This document shows positions 23,611-33,062 of a stretch of 64,000 bases of DNA, piece by piece. How positions within the stretch are numbered: position 1 is the stretch's first letter; the number at the start of each line of letters is the position of its first letter. Source of the stretch: Cryobacterium cheniae (GTDB taxonomy: Bacteria > Actinomycetota > Actinomycetes > Actinomycetales > Microbacteriaceae); the NCBI RefSeq assembly GCF_004403395.1, contig NZ_SOGN01000035.1, positions 344,036 through 408,035 of the forward strand, written 5' to 3'. The position numbers and the translations under genes are program-made. The notes below the pieces were generated by a model, which worked only from the letters and a program-made list of their open reading frames with translations, had not been told where the DNA came from and searched no databases.

Positions 23611-25677
23611 ATGTTCTCTCACCCCGTCCAGCCTCTGCTCCATGACTCCGCCATCGTTCTGGCGGCCCCCACCCAGGCCTGGTCTCGTTCCGACGGGCAG
23701 ACGGACAAGCCCATCCACGGCCTCTACCATGCGGACACCCGCGTTCTCTCCGGCTGGTCCGTGCTGGTCGGCGGCCAGACCGGCGAGGCGATCGGACGTG
23801 CCCAGCGCGGCGCGGGCGTGGTCACCTTCACGTCGCTGCTCCGTCACCTCGACGACCGCACCGCCGACCCGCGGCTGCGGCTCGAGGTCACCCGCACGGT
23901 CACCGCAGGGCAGCTGACCGAGCGGATCGAGATCATCTCGGGACTCGAGCAGGCACTCGACACGACCGTGTCCGTGCGCCTGACGCCCGATTTCGCCGAT
24001 ATGCAGACCGTGAAGGCAGGCCTCGCGGGGGCTGCCGAGCGCGACGCTTTCGAGGGCGCGGACCTGCCCGCGGCACCGGATGTCGTCGTGACGGAGGCGA
24101 GCGGGGGCATCCGTCTGTCGACCGACACCGTGTCGGCGCTGGTCGGTGTGAGCGGCGGCGGGGTGTTGGGCGGGTCGACCGCCGAGGCCGACTCGACGGT
24201 CACCGGCACCGAAGTCACCGGAACCTGGTCGGTCACCGTGCCGGCGAAGGGCAGCGTGACCGTGCAGTGGACCGTCGACATCGCGCACTCGGCCACCGTG
24301 GTGCAGGCCGCGGCGGGGCTGCCGGAGTGGGACGGGGTGTCGGTGCGCTCCGGCGACGCGCGCCTCGGCCGCTGGGTGGCGCGCGCGCTCGACGACCTGA
24401 CGGGTCTGCGGATGGCCACCACGACGAGTCCGGCCGATCCCTTCCTCGCCGCCGGCGCACCCTGGTTCTTCACCCTGTTCGGCCGGGACTCCCTGTGGGC
24501 GGCGCGCTTCCTGCTGCCCCTCGGCACCGAGATCGCCGGTTCCACGCTGCGCCTGCTCGCCCAGCTGCAGGGCACCAGGAGCGACACCGAGACCGCGGAA
24601 CAGCCCGGCAAGATCATGCACGAGCTGCGCCCCGACGTGTACTCGATGCCCGGCGAGAGCCTGTCGCTGCCGCCGCTCTACTACGGCACCGTCGACGCCA
24701 CCCCGCTGTGGATCTGCCTGCTGCGCGACGCCTACCGGTGGGGTTTGGCCGCCGACGAGGTCGAGGCTCTGCTGCCCGCTCTCGAGGCTGCACTCGGCTG
24801 GCTGCGCGACTTCGGCGACAGCGACGGCGACGGCTTCCTCGAATACGTCGACATCACCGGCCACGGCCTCGCGAACCAGGGCTGGAAGGACTCCGGCGAC
24901 TCGATCCAGTGGCGCGACGGCAGCCTCGCCGACGGACCGATCGCCCTCTGCGAGGTGCAGGCCTACGCCTACGAGGCCTACATCGGCGGCGCCGAACTGC
25001 TCGACGCGTTCGATCGGCCCGGCGGCGACGCCTGGCGCGCCCGGGCGGAAGCGCTCAAGACCCGGTTCCGGGAATCCTTCTGGATCGATTCCCCGACCGG
25101 ACGCTACCCGGCCGTCGCCCTCGACGCCTTCAAACGCCCGGTCGACACCGTGACCAGCAACATCGGCCACCTGCTCGGCACCGGACTGCTCTCCGAGGAG
25201 GAGTCGGCCCTCGTCGCCGCCCGGCTGGTGTCCCCCGAGCTGAACTCCGGCTACGGCCTTCGCACGATGTCCACGGACTCCGCCGGCTACTGGCCGCTCA
25301 GCTACCACGGCGGCTCGGTCTGGACCCACGACACCGCGATCGCGATATCCGGGCTGGGGCGGGCCGGATTCGGAGCCGAGGCCGGCATCCTGATCGAGGG
25401 GCTGCTCGCCGCGGCCGAATCATTCGACTACCGCATGCCGGAGCTGCACTCCGGCGACGCCTCCACCGCCGTCACCGCGGCGGTCCCCTACCCGGCCGCC
25501 TGCCGCCCGCAGGCCTGGTCGGCGGCGGCGGCCGTCTCCGTGCTCGGCACCGTGCTCGGACTGGAACCCGACCTGGCCACCGGCCACGTCACCTCCACCC
25601 CGATCACTCCCGCCGTCGTCGGCGACGTGATCGTGCGCGGCCTCCGGACCCCGCTGGCCCCGTCCCGGGTCGGCTAG
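23611..25677 (+). CDS. Glycogen-debranching-type glycosidase (GDE N-terminal domain plus (alpha/alpha)6 domain)
   Basis: A 688-residue protein with the N-terminal debranching-enzyme beta domain ('GLYHADTRVLSGWSVLVGG') and a C-terminal (alpha/alpha)6 toroid of the amylo-alpha-1,6-glucosidase type. The latter has 'FTLFGRDSLWAARFLLPLG', the acidic stretch 'DSDGDGFLEYVDITGHGLANQGWKDSGDSIQ' and 'YWPLSYHGGSVWTHDTAIAI'. Family members act on alpha-glucans or small alpha-glycosides. No signal peptide is present, so it acts on imported sugar. It closes the second LacI-controlled operon, 68 bp after the MalG-type gene. ATG 23611 has only a distant ggag; a slightly different start is possible. Exact substrate is unknown. 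Confidence 0.88.
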   Translation: MFSHPVQPLLHDSAIVLAAPTQAWSRSDGQTDKPIHGLYHADTRVLSGWSVLVGGQTGEAIGRAQRGAGVVTFTSLLRHLDDRTADPRLRLEVTRTVTAGQLTERIEIISGLEQALDTTVSVRLTPDFADMQTVKAGLAGAAERDAFEGADLPAAPDVVVTEASGGIRLSTDTVSALVGVSGGGVLGGSTAEADSTVTGTEVTGTWSVTVPAKGSVTVQWTVDIAHSATVVQAAAGLPEWDGVSVRSGDARLGRWVARALDDLTGLRMATTTSPADPFLAAGAPWFFTLFGRDSLWAARFLLPLGTEIAGSTLRLLAQLQGTRSDTETAEQPGKIMHELRPDVYSMPGESLSLPPLYYGTVDATPLWICLLRDAYRWGLAADEVEALLPALEAALGWLRDFGDSDGDGFLEYVDITGHGLANQGWKDSGDSIQWRDGSLADGPIALCEVQAYAYEAYIGGAELLDAFDRPGGDAWRARAEALKTRFRESFWIDSPTGRYPAVALDAFKRPVDTVTSNIGHLLGTGLLSEEESALVAARLVSPELNSGYGLRTMSTDSAGYWPLSYHGGSVWTHDTAIAISGLGRAGFGAEAGILIEGLLAAAESFDYRMPELHSGDASTAVTAAVPYPAACRPQAWSAAAAVSVLGTVLGLEPDLATGHVTSTPITPAVVGDVIVRGLRTPLAPSRVG

Positions 25678-25720
25678 GCCCGGGGGGTCTGCCGGCCCCG
25701 GCCCGCGTCGGCTGCCCCGA

Positions 25721-25814
25721 TGCATAACTCCTGCAAATTCTGGTGCGGGCCGGAAACCGCCCCGGAATTCCGGGCATCCGTCCCGCCGCTCCACCGAATT
25801 GCAGGAGTTATGCA
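25721..25814. repeat. 94-bp inverted-repeat element, copy 3
   Basis: The left arm (25721-25740, one extra a relative to copy 1) and right arm gaattgcaggagttatgca (25796-25814) again span exactly 94 bp. The interior is more diverged but keeps the ccccggaat block at the same offset as copy 1. It lies between the convergent debranching enzyme and monooxygenase genes. Confidence 0.88.
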
Positions 25815-25906
25815 CACGGACCGGCCTGCACTCCCGAATCGGGCAGCATCATGCGCGCGCACCTCGTGGCCAACTCAGGAGATTCCGGGGAGCGGCAGCC
25901 GTCGGG

Positions 25907-27850
25907 CTACAGCCAGCGCATGGTGAAGGCGCGGGCGAGCACGGCCCTGGCGGGCGGCACCGCCAGGGTGCGCACGAGGCCGTTCCGTGCACGCAGGCGC
26001 AGCCCGTCGATGGGACCGCCCATCGCCATGTTGAACCCGGCCTGCCGGGCGGCCATCCGTGCGCTTCGCCGGCGGCGGCGGTCGTAGTGCCCGAGCACGC
26101 CGGACGCGGCATCCGGTTCGCGCAGCGCCCGGACCAGCGCCGGGGCCAGCTGGAGCGCGTCGAGCCAGCCCAGGTTCATGCCCTGCCCCCCGATCGGGCT
26201 GATCTGGTGCGCCGCGTCGCCGATGAGCACGACCCGTCCGGCCACGAGACGAGTGGCGAGGCGCTGCTGCACCGAGAAGGCGCTGGCCGCGGCGGTCGTC
26301 TTGGGCAGTCGAGTGCCGGTGCGGGCACGGATGAGCGCGGCCAGGTCGTCGGACGTCGCATCGGCCAGCAGGGTCGGGGTGATGGCCACCCAGCGGCGCC
26401 GGCCGCCCGGCAGCGGGAACGACTCGACCACACCATCCCGCTCGAAGAAGAGCACGGCCTCCCCGGGATACTCCCCCGTGTCGGGGTAGTCGCTCATCAG
26501 ATACGTCTCGCCGCCGGTGCGAGCGGTGCAACGGATGCCGAGCAGGCCGCGCACGAGACTGCGGGCGCCGTCGGCGGCCACCACGTAGCGGGCCTCGACA
26601 GACTCCCCGGCCGTCGCGCCCGTCGCCACCGTCTCGCCCGTCGCCATCGTCTCGACCGCGACCCGATCGCCCCGGTCGTACACCCCGGTCACGGTGACGC
26701 CCCCGCGCAGCCGGTCGGGCGCGAGCTCGGCGAACCGCGCGCGCAGCACGGCTTCGGTCTCCGACTGCGGCAGCGAGATCACGCTCTGCATCCGGTCGGC
26801 CGTCTCGCTGAACACCAGCCGGCCAAGGGTGCGCCCGTCCGAGCGCACCACGCCGCCGCGGATCCGCACCGCCTTGGCGATCACCTCCTCCGCCACGCCC
26901 AGCTGCTCCAGCGCCCGCAACGACGGCGGGTGGATGCCGATGGCCCGGGATCGCATTGACGGCTCGGCCCGCTGCTCGAGCACTTCCACGTCGACGCCGC
27001 GCACCGCCAGAAGCCCGGCGAGCAGGATGCCCACCGGTCCCCCGCCGACCACGATCACGTCCCGCACCCGCGGCCCGGTGACGCCTTCCTGGGTCCCGTC
27101 TGTTGCTGCCGACGCCGAGGCGGCCGGTGCCTCACGGCGCAGCACGAGGCGCGACGGATGCTCCCGCGTCACCTGCCACCCGTTCGGCACCACCTCGCGA
27201 AGCTCCGGCGCCGTGAAACTGCGGCGAATGGAGGTGAGCCCGTCGTCGCGGATGAACGACCCGCGAAAGAGCGGCCAGGTGCCGAGCCCGAACCCGAGGT
27301 ACCCGAACCGGCTGCGTTCGATGTCGGCGTGCAGCACCCGGTGCGCGGCGAGCCGCTCCGAGTCGGCGAGCAGTCCGCCGAGCTGTTCGCCGCTGAGATG
27401 GTGCAGTACGTGGTTGGAGACGACGAAGTCGAACCGGAGCCCCTCGGCGACGAGGTCGGAGCTGAGCGCACGCCGAAACGTCAGTCCGGGCAGCGGGGGC
27501 AGGCTCGTGGCGTAGGCGTGCGCGCGGGCATCCGGGTCCACGGCGGTGATACGAAGCCGCAGGCCGTCCCTGGCGGCCCAGCGGGCCAGCGCCCGGGCCA
27601 CGTCGCCGCCGCCGCACCCGACGTCGAGCAGGGTGCTCTCACGTGTGCGCGACAGCGACGGCCGGATGTCGCGGCGATACATTCCGCGCCAGCCCGACAC
27701 CACGGCGTTCACGTACCGGAAGTTCGCGTAGGTGCTGGCGAGTCGGGCGGGGTCGCAGTCGGGGTCGTCCATCAGCTCGACGGCGTCGCTCGCGCGTCGG
27801 CGCAGTGACGGGACGCACGACAACGGGACACGCAACGACGGGATGCCCAC
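25907..27850 (-). CDS. Fused SAM methyltransferase - FAD-dependent monooxygenase
   Basis: A 647-residue two-domain enzyme. Residues about 20-240 are a class I methyltransferase with motif I 'TLLDVGCGGGDVARAL' (73-88) and 'FVVSNHVLHHLSG' (142-154). After an Ala/Ser/Thr linker (about 240-260), residues 263-647 are an aromatic-hydroxylase-type flavoprotein: 'VIVVGGGPVGILLAGLLAVRG' for FAD ADP binding, and 'GRVVLIGDAAHQISPIGGQGMNLG' (from 538) for the FAD ribityl and substrate side. GTG 27850 follows the type III PKS stop by 5 nt, so they form one operon, and the enzyme most likely methylates and oxidises the polyketide. Each domain is the length of a normal separate protein, so this is a genuine fusion. 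A Met/Ala/Thr-Gly-Glu repeat (about 26575-26660) interrupts the flavin domain. Confidence 0.88.
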   Translation of the reverse strand: MGIPSLRVPLSCVPSLRRRASDAVELMDDPDCDPARLASTYANFRYVNAVVSGWRGMYRRDIRPSLSRTRESTLLDVGCGGGDVARALARWAARDGLRLRITAVDPDARAHAYATSLPPLPGLTFRRALSSDLVAEGLRFDFVVSNHVLHHLSGEQLGGLLADSERLAAHRVLHADIERSRFGYLGFGLGTWPLFRGSFIRDDGLTSIRRSFTAPELREVVPNGWQVTREHPSRLVLRREAPAASASAATDGTQEGVTGPRVRDVIVVGGGPVGILLAGLLAVRGVDVEVLEQRAEPSMRSRAIGIHPPSLRALEQLGVAEEVIAKAVRIRGGVVRSDGRTLGRLVFSETADRMQSVISLPQSETEAVLRARFAELAPDRLRGGVTVTGVYDRGDRVAVETMATGETVATGATAGESVEARYVVAADGARSLVRGLLGIRCTARTGGETYLMSDYPDTGEYPGEAVLFFERDGVVESFPLPGGRRRWVAITPTLLADATSDDLAALIRARTGTRLPKTTAAASAFSVQQRLATRLVAGRVVLIGDAAHQISPIGGQGMNLGWLDALQLAPALVRALREPDAASGVLGHYDRRRRRSARMAARQAGFNMAMGGPIDGLRLRARNGLVRTLAVPPARAVLARAFTMRWL

Positions 27851-27855
27851 GCCCG

Positions 27856-29151
27856 CTACCCGGCGATGACGGTCATCAGCCCGGATTCGACCGTGAGCCC
27901 CGGGCCGAACGCCATCGCGCAGACCCGCTCTTCGTCATCCGTGGCCGGGGCGTCGAGGATCGCCTTGAGCACGAACAGGATCGTCGCGCTGCTCATGTTG
28001 CCGTAGTTGCGGAGGGTCTCCCGGGAGGGCACCAGCTGCGCCTCGCTGAGCCCGAGCTTCGCCTCGGTCTTGTCCAGGATGCTGCGCCCGCCCGGGTGGA
28101 TCGCCCAGTGCGCGATCGCAGTGGCCGCGGTGGCCCCGGTGGCTCCGGTGGCTCCGGTGGCTCCGGGAGCCTCGACCGCAACCGCAACCGGTGCGGCCAG
28201 GGTGGCCACCGACCCGGCCGACACACCTTCGGGAACACCGGCCGAAACCTCGGACGGAACCAGAACCGGCGGCGCCGCCGGTTCTGGCGCCAACACGACG
28301 CTGAGTTCGGCATCCCGGGCGAAGAGCGGCGCCAGAGCCCCCTCGATGTGCTGGTCGATGATGTGCGGAACGTAGGTGCTGAGGATCATCTCGAACCCCT
28401 CGTCGCCGATCTTCCAGGCCATGTCCCCCTCACCGATGGGGGTGATCACGGTCTCGAACAGGTCGAGGCTGAGGGCCTTCTCGCCCGCAGCGGGGGCGCG
28501 GGAGCTGACGATGCCGGCGGCCGCGCCATCCGAGAACAGCGAGGACGCCACGATGGTGTCGGGGTCGTCGGAGGTACGCAGGTGCAGGGAGCATAGCTCG
28601 GCGCTGACGACGAGGACGACGGCATTCGGGTCGGCCAGGACGAATTGCTGCGCCGTGCGCAGGGCCGGCATCGATGCGTAGCAGCCCATGAAACCGAGGT
28701 GGTAGCGCTGGGTCGCGGGGTTCAGCCCCAGCTCGCGCACGAGCATGTAGTCGGGCCCCGGTGCGTAGAATCCGGTGCACGACACGGTCACCACATGCGT
28801 GATGTCCGACGCCTCGATGCCGGGGCACGCCTCGAGGGCCCGCCGTCCCGCCTCGACGAACAGCTTCGTCGCCTCCACGATGTAGAGCTCGTTGCGCACC
28901 CGGGTGCTCGGCCTGAGCAGCTGCTGCGTTGCCGAGTCGAAGAACTGGGGATCGGGTGTCGAGCCGTCGAGGGTGAGCTCGTCGATGACGCTGTGCCGGG
29001 TGTCGATCCCGGACAGGTTGAAGGATGCGGTCACCAGACGCTGGGCCAGACGACTGAGTCCTGGCTGCGCCGAGAAGATGTCGCGCACCTGATCCTGGAT
29101 CAGCACTGTCGGGGGAACCACGGTCTGTAACGCTCTGAGAGTCACGGGCAT
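27856..29151 (-). CDS. Type III polyketide synthase (chalcone/alkylresorcylic synthase-like)
   Basis: A 431-residue type III PKS that would condense an acyl-CoA starter with malonyl-CoA units. The catalytic triad is visible: Cys157 in 'HLGFMGCYASMPALR', His352 in 'HWAIHPGGRSIL' and Asn385 in 'NYGNMSSAT'. ATG 29151 begins the conserved domain; the upstream extension adds nothing family-like. Bacterial relatives are usually about 350-390 residues. The excess is an insertion at about residues 284-345 made of Pro/Val/Ala and Gly-Ala-Thr repeats placed between Cys and His. The product is not predictable; alkylresorcinol-, alkylpyrone- or quinone-like products are possible. It is co-transcribed with the fused methyltransferase/monooxygenase. 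Confidence 0.93.
   Translation of the reverse strand: MPVTLRALQTVVPPTVLIQDQVRDIFSAQPGLSRLAQRLVTASFNLSGIDTRHSVIDELTLDGSTPDPQFFDSATQQLLRPSTRVRNELYIVEATKLFVEAGRRALEACPGIEASDITHVVTVSCTGFYAPGPDYMLVRELGLNPATQRYHLGFMGCYASMPALRTAQQFVLADPNAVVLVVSAELCSLHLRTSDDPDTIVASSLFSDGAAAGIVSSRAPAAGEKALSLDLFETVITPIGEGDMAWKIGDEGFEMILSTYVPHIIDQHIEGALAPLFARDAELSVVLAPEPAAPPVLVPSEVSAGVPEGVSAGSVATLAAPVAVAVEAPGATGATGATGATAATAIAHWAIHPGGRSILDKTEAKLGLSEAQLVPSRETLRNYGNMSSATILFVLKAILDAPATDDEERVCAMAFGPGLTVESGLMTVIAG
28121..28175. repeat. 9-bp coding repeats (Gly-Ala-Thr) in the type III PKS
   Basis: Units of the type ggtggctcc/ggtggcccc repeat about five times and encode Gly-Ala-Thr on the minus strand, inside the non-conserved insertion. 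Confidence 0.8.
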
Positions 29152-29205
29152 AGGTTTAGTTTGGCACGCGGGCACGGCCCGGGACACCCCGGAAATACCG
29201 TCAGA

Positions 29206-30057
29206 TCAGGGCAGCGGAGCGAACAGACGGATGCCGGTGAGTCCGATACCGAGCCCCGCAGAGACGATCGCGGTGACGCCGCCGATGTACGCGATCAGGG
29301 TGCCCGGGGTGTCGCCGAACGCGCGGAAGTAGGTGACCAGGAAGGCGGCGATCGCGACCACGGCGAACGGAATCAGGATGCGACGCTGCAGGCGGTCGAC
29401 CGCGGGTGGGTGGGCGTTCCTCCCGCCGAGGGGTGCGCCCCCCCTCGACCACGGGCCGCGGGTGAGCACCAGGCCGGCCACGCAGCCCCAGAGTGCCACG
29501 ACGAGCAGCGCGGCGATGACGTCGCTGGGCCGATGCCAGCCGTTCGCCAGCGTGGCCACCCCGGCGAGGATGGCGAAGCAGGAACCGCCGAGGGCGGCCA
29601 GGCCGCGGGTGCGGGGACTCGCGACCAGGAACACGGCCAAAGCGGATGCCGCCGCCACCGTCGTATGCCCGGAAGGGAATGAATTGCCGTCGTAGCCCTC
29701 CACGCCGAGGTCCGGTCGGGTGAGAAGGGCCATTTTCAGCAGTTGGGTGCTCAGCACGGCCGCCAGCGCCACCCCGAAGGCCACGATCAGGGTCTTGCCG
29801 TTGCGGCGCACGACGGTGACGACTCCGGTGAGCAGCAGGCCGGCGATGACGGAGACGAGCGGGACAGCATCCAGCAGCTCCTGGGCGAGCGGGGTGACGC
29901 TGCGGCGTCCGAACTCGGCGCCGTCGAAGGCGAGCTGATCCAGGGCCTGGCCGGAGAGGGTACGCACGAAGTACAGGTAGAGCCCGGCGAACACAATGAT
30001 GGCGGCGAAGGCCCCCACCAGGTAGCGAACGGGGCTGATCGTCGAAGAGGTGCGCAC
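29206..30057 (-). CDS. PAP2 superfamily phosphatase
   Basis: A membrane phosphatase of about 283 residues with roughly six helices. The three PAP2 motifs are present: 'KMALLTRPD' (K-x6-RP), 'PSGHTTVAA' and 'GWHRPSDVIAA' (H-x3-D; the Ser-Arg at its start is replaced by Ala-Asn). Family members dephosphorylate lipid phosphates such as undecaprenyl pyrophosphate or phosphatidate on the outer membrane face. The start is uncertain: GTG 30057 or GTG 30072 both fit, neither has a strong ribosome-binding site, and the frame stays open to 30180. It is divergent from the small basic protein gene. Confidence 0.85.
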   Translation of the reverse strand: MRTSSTISPVRYLVGAFAAIIVFAGLYLYFVRTLSGQALDQLAFDGAEFGRRSVTPLAQELLDAVPLVSVIAGLLLTGVVTVVRRNGKTLIVAFGVALAAVLSTQLLKMALLTRPDLGVEGYDGNSFPSGHTTVAAASALAVFLVASPRTRGLAALGGSCFAILAGVATLANGWHRPSDVIAALLVVALWGCVAGLVLTRGPWSRGGAPLGGRNAHPPAVDRLQRRILIPFAVVAIAAFLVTYFRAFGDTPGTLIAYIGGVTAIVSAGLGIGLTGIRLFAPLP

Positions 30058-30118
30058 GGTATAGCTTCGCACGCGCCGGCGCGGTTGACTCCGTTCAGCA
30101 TCGGCGTAGCGTTTAAAG

Positions 30119-30334
30119 ATGGACGCACAGAAACGCGGGCAGGCACGGGCCGCCCGAAAAGAACGCCGGAGGCAGGGCACTCAGATCGGCGGTTTCACCG
30201 GTCTGGAGGGAGACTTCGAGGCGGAACGGCGTCGCGCCGCCGAGGCCGCCCACGAACAGACCGAGCCCTACGAGGACGACAGCCTCGACAAGCCGGTCTT
30301 CCCCGATTCGACCTCCGGGATGACCCATCCCTAG
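30119..30334 (+). CDS. Small charged protein, unknown function
   Basis: A 71-residue protein, Arg/Lys/Glu-rich in the first half ('KRGQARAARKERRRQG') with an acidic end. It reads like a soluble helical protein of the kind often conserved in Microbacteriaceae. No named family is recognised. It lies between the divergent PAP2 gene and the metallophosphoesterase. Coding status rests on composition and a clean start. Confidence 0.5.
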   Translation: MDAQKRGQARAARKERRRQGTQIGGFTGLEGDFEAERRRAAEAAHEQTEPYEDDSLDKPVFPDSTSGMTHP

Positions 30335-30463
30335 CCTTCACTCCGGTCCATTCATTGTTGTTCGCCTGCTATTCACCTCGGGTTCAGTCCGTGCTGGTCA
30401 AATAATCAGAGTAGAGTCAGCGAACTCATCGAGGAGTTCTTAGCCCCAACGAATGGATGCTCT

Positions 30464-31402
30464 GTGAACATTCGAACGGCCGAATACCCCAGGCCGGATC
30501 ATTTCCTGCTCCACCTCAGCGACACTCACCTGCTTGCGGACGGCGGTCGTCTGTACGGCCAGGTCGACAGCACCGCGCACCTCACGCGGTTGTTCGCGGA
30601 GGTCGAAGCCTCCTCCGGTCGGCCGGACGCCATCATCATCACCGGTGATCTGGCCGACAAGGGCGAACCGGATGCCTATCGCGCCCTGCAACGGATCGTC
30701 GAGCCGGCCGCCGCGCGGCTCGGCGCCCGCGTCTTATGGGTGATGGGCAACCACGACGACCGGGCGTCGTTCCGCACCATCCTGCTGGACGAACCGGCGA
30801 CGATCGAGCCGATCGACCGCGTCGACTTCATCGAAGGCCTCCGTATCATCACGCTCGACACCTCCATTCCCGGCCACCACCACGGCGCCGTGACCGACGC
30901 CCAGCTGCGCTGGCTGGCCGACCAGCTGAGCGTGCCGGCGCCGGACGGCACCATCCTCGCCATGCACCACCCGCCCGTACCGAGTGTGCTCGACCTGGCC
31001 GTGTCGGTCGAGTTGCGAGATCAGGCCCGTCTGGCCCGAGTGTTGCGCGGCTCGGATGTGCGCAGCATCCTCGCCGGGCACCTGCACTACTCCTCGACGG
31101 CGATGTTCGCCGGCATCCCCGTGTCGGTGGCGTCGGCCACCTGTTACACGCAGGACCTGAACGTGCCCGTCGGCGGCACGCGGGGCCGCGACGGGGCCCG
31201 AACCTGCAACCTCGTGCACGTGTTCGCGGACACGGTGCTGCATTCGGTCGTTCCGTTGGGCGACTACCCGGCGCTGGACCACGTCGACGCGACGGAAAGC
31301 GCGCGCCGGCTGGCCGGTGACGGCATCCGGATCATGCCCGCGGGTACTCTGCCAGCGTTCCGCGAACCCCCAATGACCACACCGATCCCGGTTCTGCGCT
31401 AG
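30464..31402 (+). CDS. Metallophosphoesterase (CpdA-like cyclic-nucleotide phosphodiesterase)
   Basis: A 312-residue calcineurin-like phosphoesterase. Metal-binding motifs are in order: 'HLSDTHLL' (DxH), '[11 protein letters not shown]' (GD), 'WVMGNHDDR' (GNHD), '[10 protein letters not shown]' (H) and '[10 protein letters not shown]' (GHxH). The pattern fits class III cyclic-nucleotide phosphodiesterases such as CpdA and Rv0805. GTG 30464 is chosen. The 3' end overlaps the convergent stealth gene by 71 nt. Cytoplasmic; cAMP is the likely but unproven substrate. Confidence 0.9.
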   Translation: MNIRTAEYPRPDHFLLHLSDTHLLADGGRLYGQVDSTAHLTRLFAEVEASSGRPDAIIITGDLADKGEPDAYRALQRIVEPAAARLGARVLWVMGNHDDRASFRTILLDEPATIEPIDRVDFIEGLRIITLDTSIPGHHHGAVTDAQLRWLADQLSVPAPDGTILAMHHPPVPSVLDLAVSVELRDQARLARVLRGSDVRSILAGHLHYSSTAMFAGIPVSVASATCYTQDLNVPVGGTRGRDGARTCNLVHVFADTVLHSVVPLGDYPALDHVDATESARRLAGDGIRIMPAGTLPAFREPPMTTPIPVLR

Positions 31403-33062
31403 ACGGCGGCGTGTGCGCGGCCCGGCCGGGTTCGACCTGGTTCACGCGTTCCCACGGGGCGACGATCGGGAAATACCGTTCGAGGAAGTCGGTCACGGCC
31501 TCGCGGCGCACCTCGTCGGAGATCTCCGGGTTGCTGCCGTCGTTGAGACAGAACATGTCCTGGTCGCGGCGCTTGCGCAGGGCGTTCATCTGTCGCAGGG
31601 CCAGCTTCAGCGTCGTCTCGACGTAGAGCGAGCGGGCCTGCGTCTGCTCGACCGCACGCCCGGTCATGAGGGCGTAGTAGTGATAGAGCGAGTTCGTGAC
31701 CGAGATGTCGGTGGCGGAACGGAACTGGCTGGCCGCGGTGCGGGCGAAATCGTCGGGGAATTCCGCTTCGAGTTCCTGCATCACGCTCTTTCGCAGCGGC
31801 GCCGCCGTGTGCTCGAGGTGCCGCGTGGTGACCTTGCCGAACCGTTCGCGCAGCAGGGCGCGGTTGACCCGGGCCCCGTTCTCGAACCCGCTGCGGCTGG
31901 AGTTGTTCTCGCCGAGGCCGATCCGGGTGGACGCCTCGATGAACTTGGTCACGCCGCCCGGGGAGAAGAACAGCTCCGGTCCGACCGGACGGCCGAAGAA
32001 CATGTCGTCATTGGAATAGAGGAAATGTTCGGCCAGGCCGGGGATGCGGTGCAGCTGGCTCTCGACGGCGTGCGAGTTGTGCGTGGGCAGCACGCTCAGG
32101 TCGGGGAAGAAGTCCTCGCTGCGCATGATCGTGACGCGCGGGTGCTCGACCAGCCATTCCGGGGCCGGCGAATCCGTCGCGATGAAGATACGCCGCACCC
32201 ACGGCGCGAACATGTAGACGCTGCGGAGCGCGTACTTGAGCTCGTCGATCTGGCGGAAACGGGCATCCGAATCGTCGCCGTCGCCGACGACGTAGGCCTG
32301 CATCCGCTTGGCGCGTTCGCGCTGGAAGTCGCTGGACGAACCGTCCACCCAGGAGAAGACCATGTCGATGTCGAAGCTGATGTCGCTGGCCAGGTCGTCG
32401 AACATGTGCTGCAGGGTGCGCCAGGTGCGCCCGAACAGGTCGATCGTGGTCTCCCGGGCCTCGGAACGCGGCATCCGTGCCCGCATCAGGGAGTTCTCGA
32501 CCGGCGCGACGATCTCGTCGTCACCGAAGTGCCAGAGCTCGAACTGGAAGGCCGTCTCGGCACCGTAGCGCAGGCGGCCGATCGGCTCGATGCGCGGGCG
32601 GTAGACCCGGAAGACGGATGACTTCCGCAACGTCGACAGGGCGCCGTCGGCCAGCAGCAGGGCCGGGGTCAGGTGCCCGTCGAGGGGTTTGGCGTAGAAG
32701 GGCTCATTCGCGAAGGCCTCCGCGAGGATGCGGGTGAGGGTCTTGCGGCAGGTGCGGTCGACCGCGATCACCGGTCGGTCCCCGTCGCCGCGCACGAGCA
32801 GGAAGTCGATCCCGGCCCGTTCGAGGGCGTCGCGCACCGCGAGGAGGTCCTTGACCATCGACTCGTGGGGGGTGAAATGGCCGTTGATCAAGTTGATCTC
32901 ACCCTTGCGCACGACCACGTCGTCGCGGTCGAAGCGGCGGGTGCGCGGGTCGGGAGAGAGCAGCACGAGCTCGGGTTCCGGGCTCAGCGACAGCACGGGC
33001 AGGGTGTCTGCCGGGTCACTCGAGGACCGATGCTCGGTTTCTGGGCGATCGAACGTGACCAT
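31332..33062 (-). CDS. Stealth family sugar-phosphate transferase
   Basis: A 576-residue stealth protein, a family that transfers hexose-1-phosphate to make phosphodiester-linked polysaccharides. The conserved regions appear in order: CR1 '[12 protein letters not shown]'; CR2 '[26 protein letters not shown]', '[21 protein letters not shown]' and '[11 protein letters not shown]'; CR3 around '[21 protein letters not shown]'; CR4 around '[12 protein letters not shown]'. ATG 33062 is chosen because ggagg lies 5 nt upstream. No other polysaccharide genes are adjacent. The 3' end overlaps the metallophosphoesterase gene by 71 nt on the other strand. Confidence 0.93.
   Translation of the reverse strand: MVTFDRPETEHRSSSDPADTLPVLSLSPEPELVLLSPDPRTRRFDRDDVVVRKGEINLINGHFTPHESMVKDLLAVRDALERAGIDFLLVRGDGDRPVIAVDRTCRKTLTRILAEAFANEPFYAKPLDGHLTPALLLADGALSTLRKSSVFRVYRPRIEPIGRLRYGAETAFQFELWHFGDDEIVAPVENSLMRARMPRSEARETTIDLFGRTWRTLQHMFDDLASDISFDIDMVFSWVDGSSSDFQRERAKRMQAYVVGDGDDSDARFRQIDELKYALRSVYMFAPWVRRIFIATDSPAPEWLVEHPRVTIMRSEDFFPDLSVLPTHNSHAVESQLHRIPGLAEHFLYSNDDMFFGRPVGPELFFSPGGVTKFIEASTRIGLGENNSSRSGFENGARVNRALLRERFGKVTTRHLEHTAAPLRKSVMQELEAEFPDDFARTAASQFRSATDISVTNSLYHYYALMTGRAVEQTQARSLYVETTLKLALRQMNALRKRRDQDMFCLNDGSNPEISDEVRREAVTDFLERYFPIVAPWERVNQVEPGRAAHTPPSSAEPGSVWSLGVRGTLAEYPRA

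Noticed and set aside
30119..30180. N-terminal extension of the PAP2 phosphatase to 30180
   Set aside because: The extension is Arg/Cys-rich and unlike the family, and it would overlap the divergent small gene; starts at 30057 or 30072 fit better.
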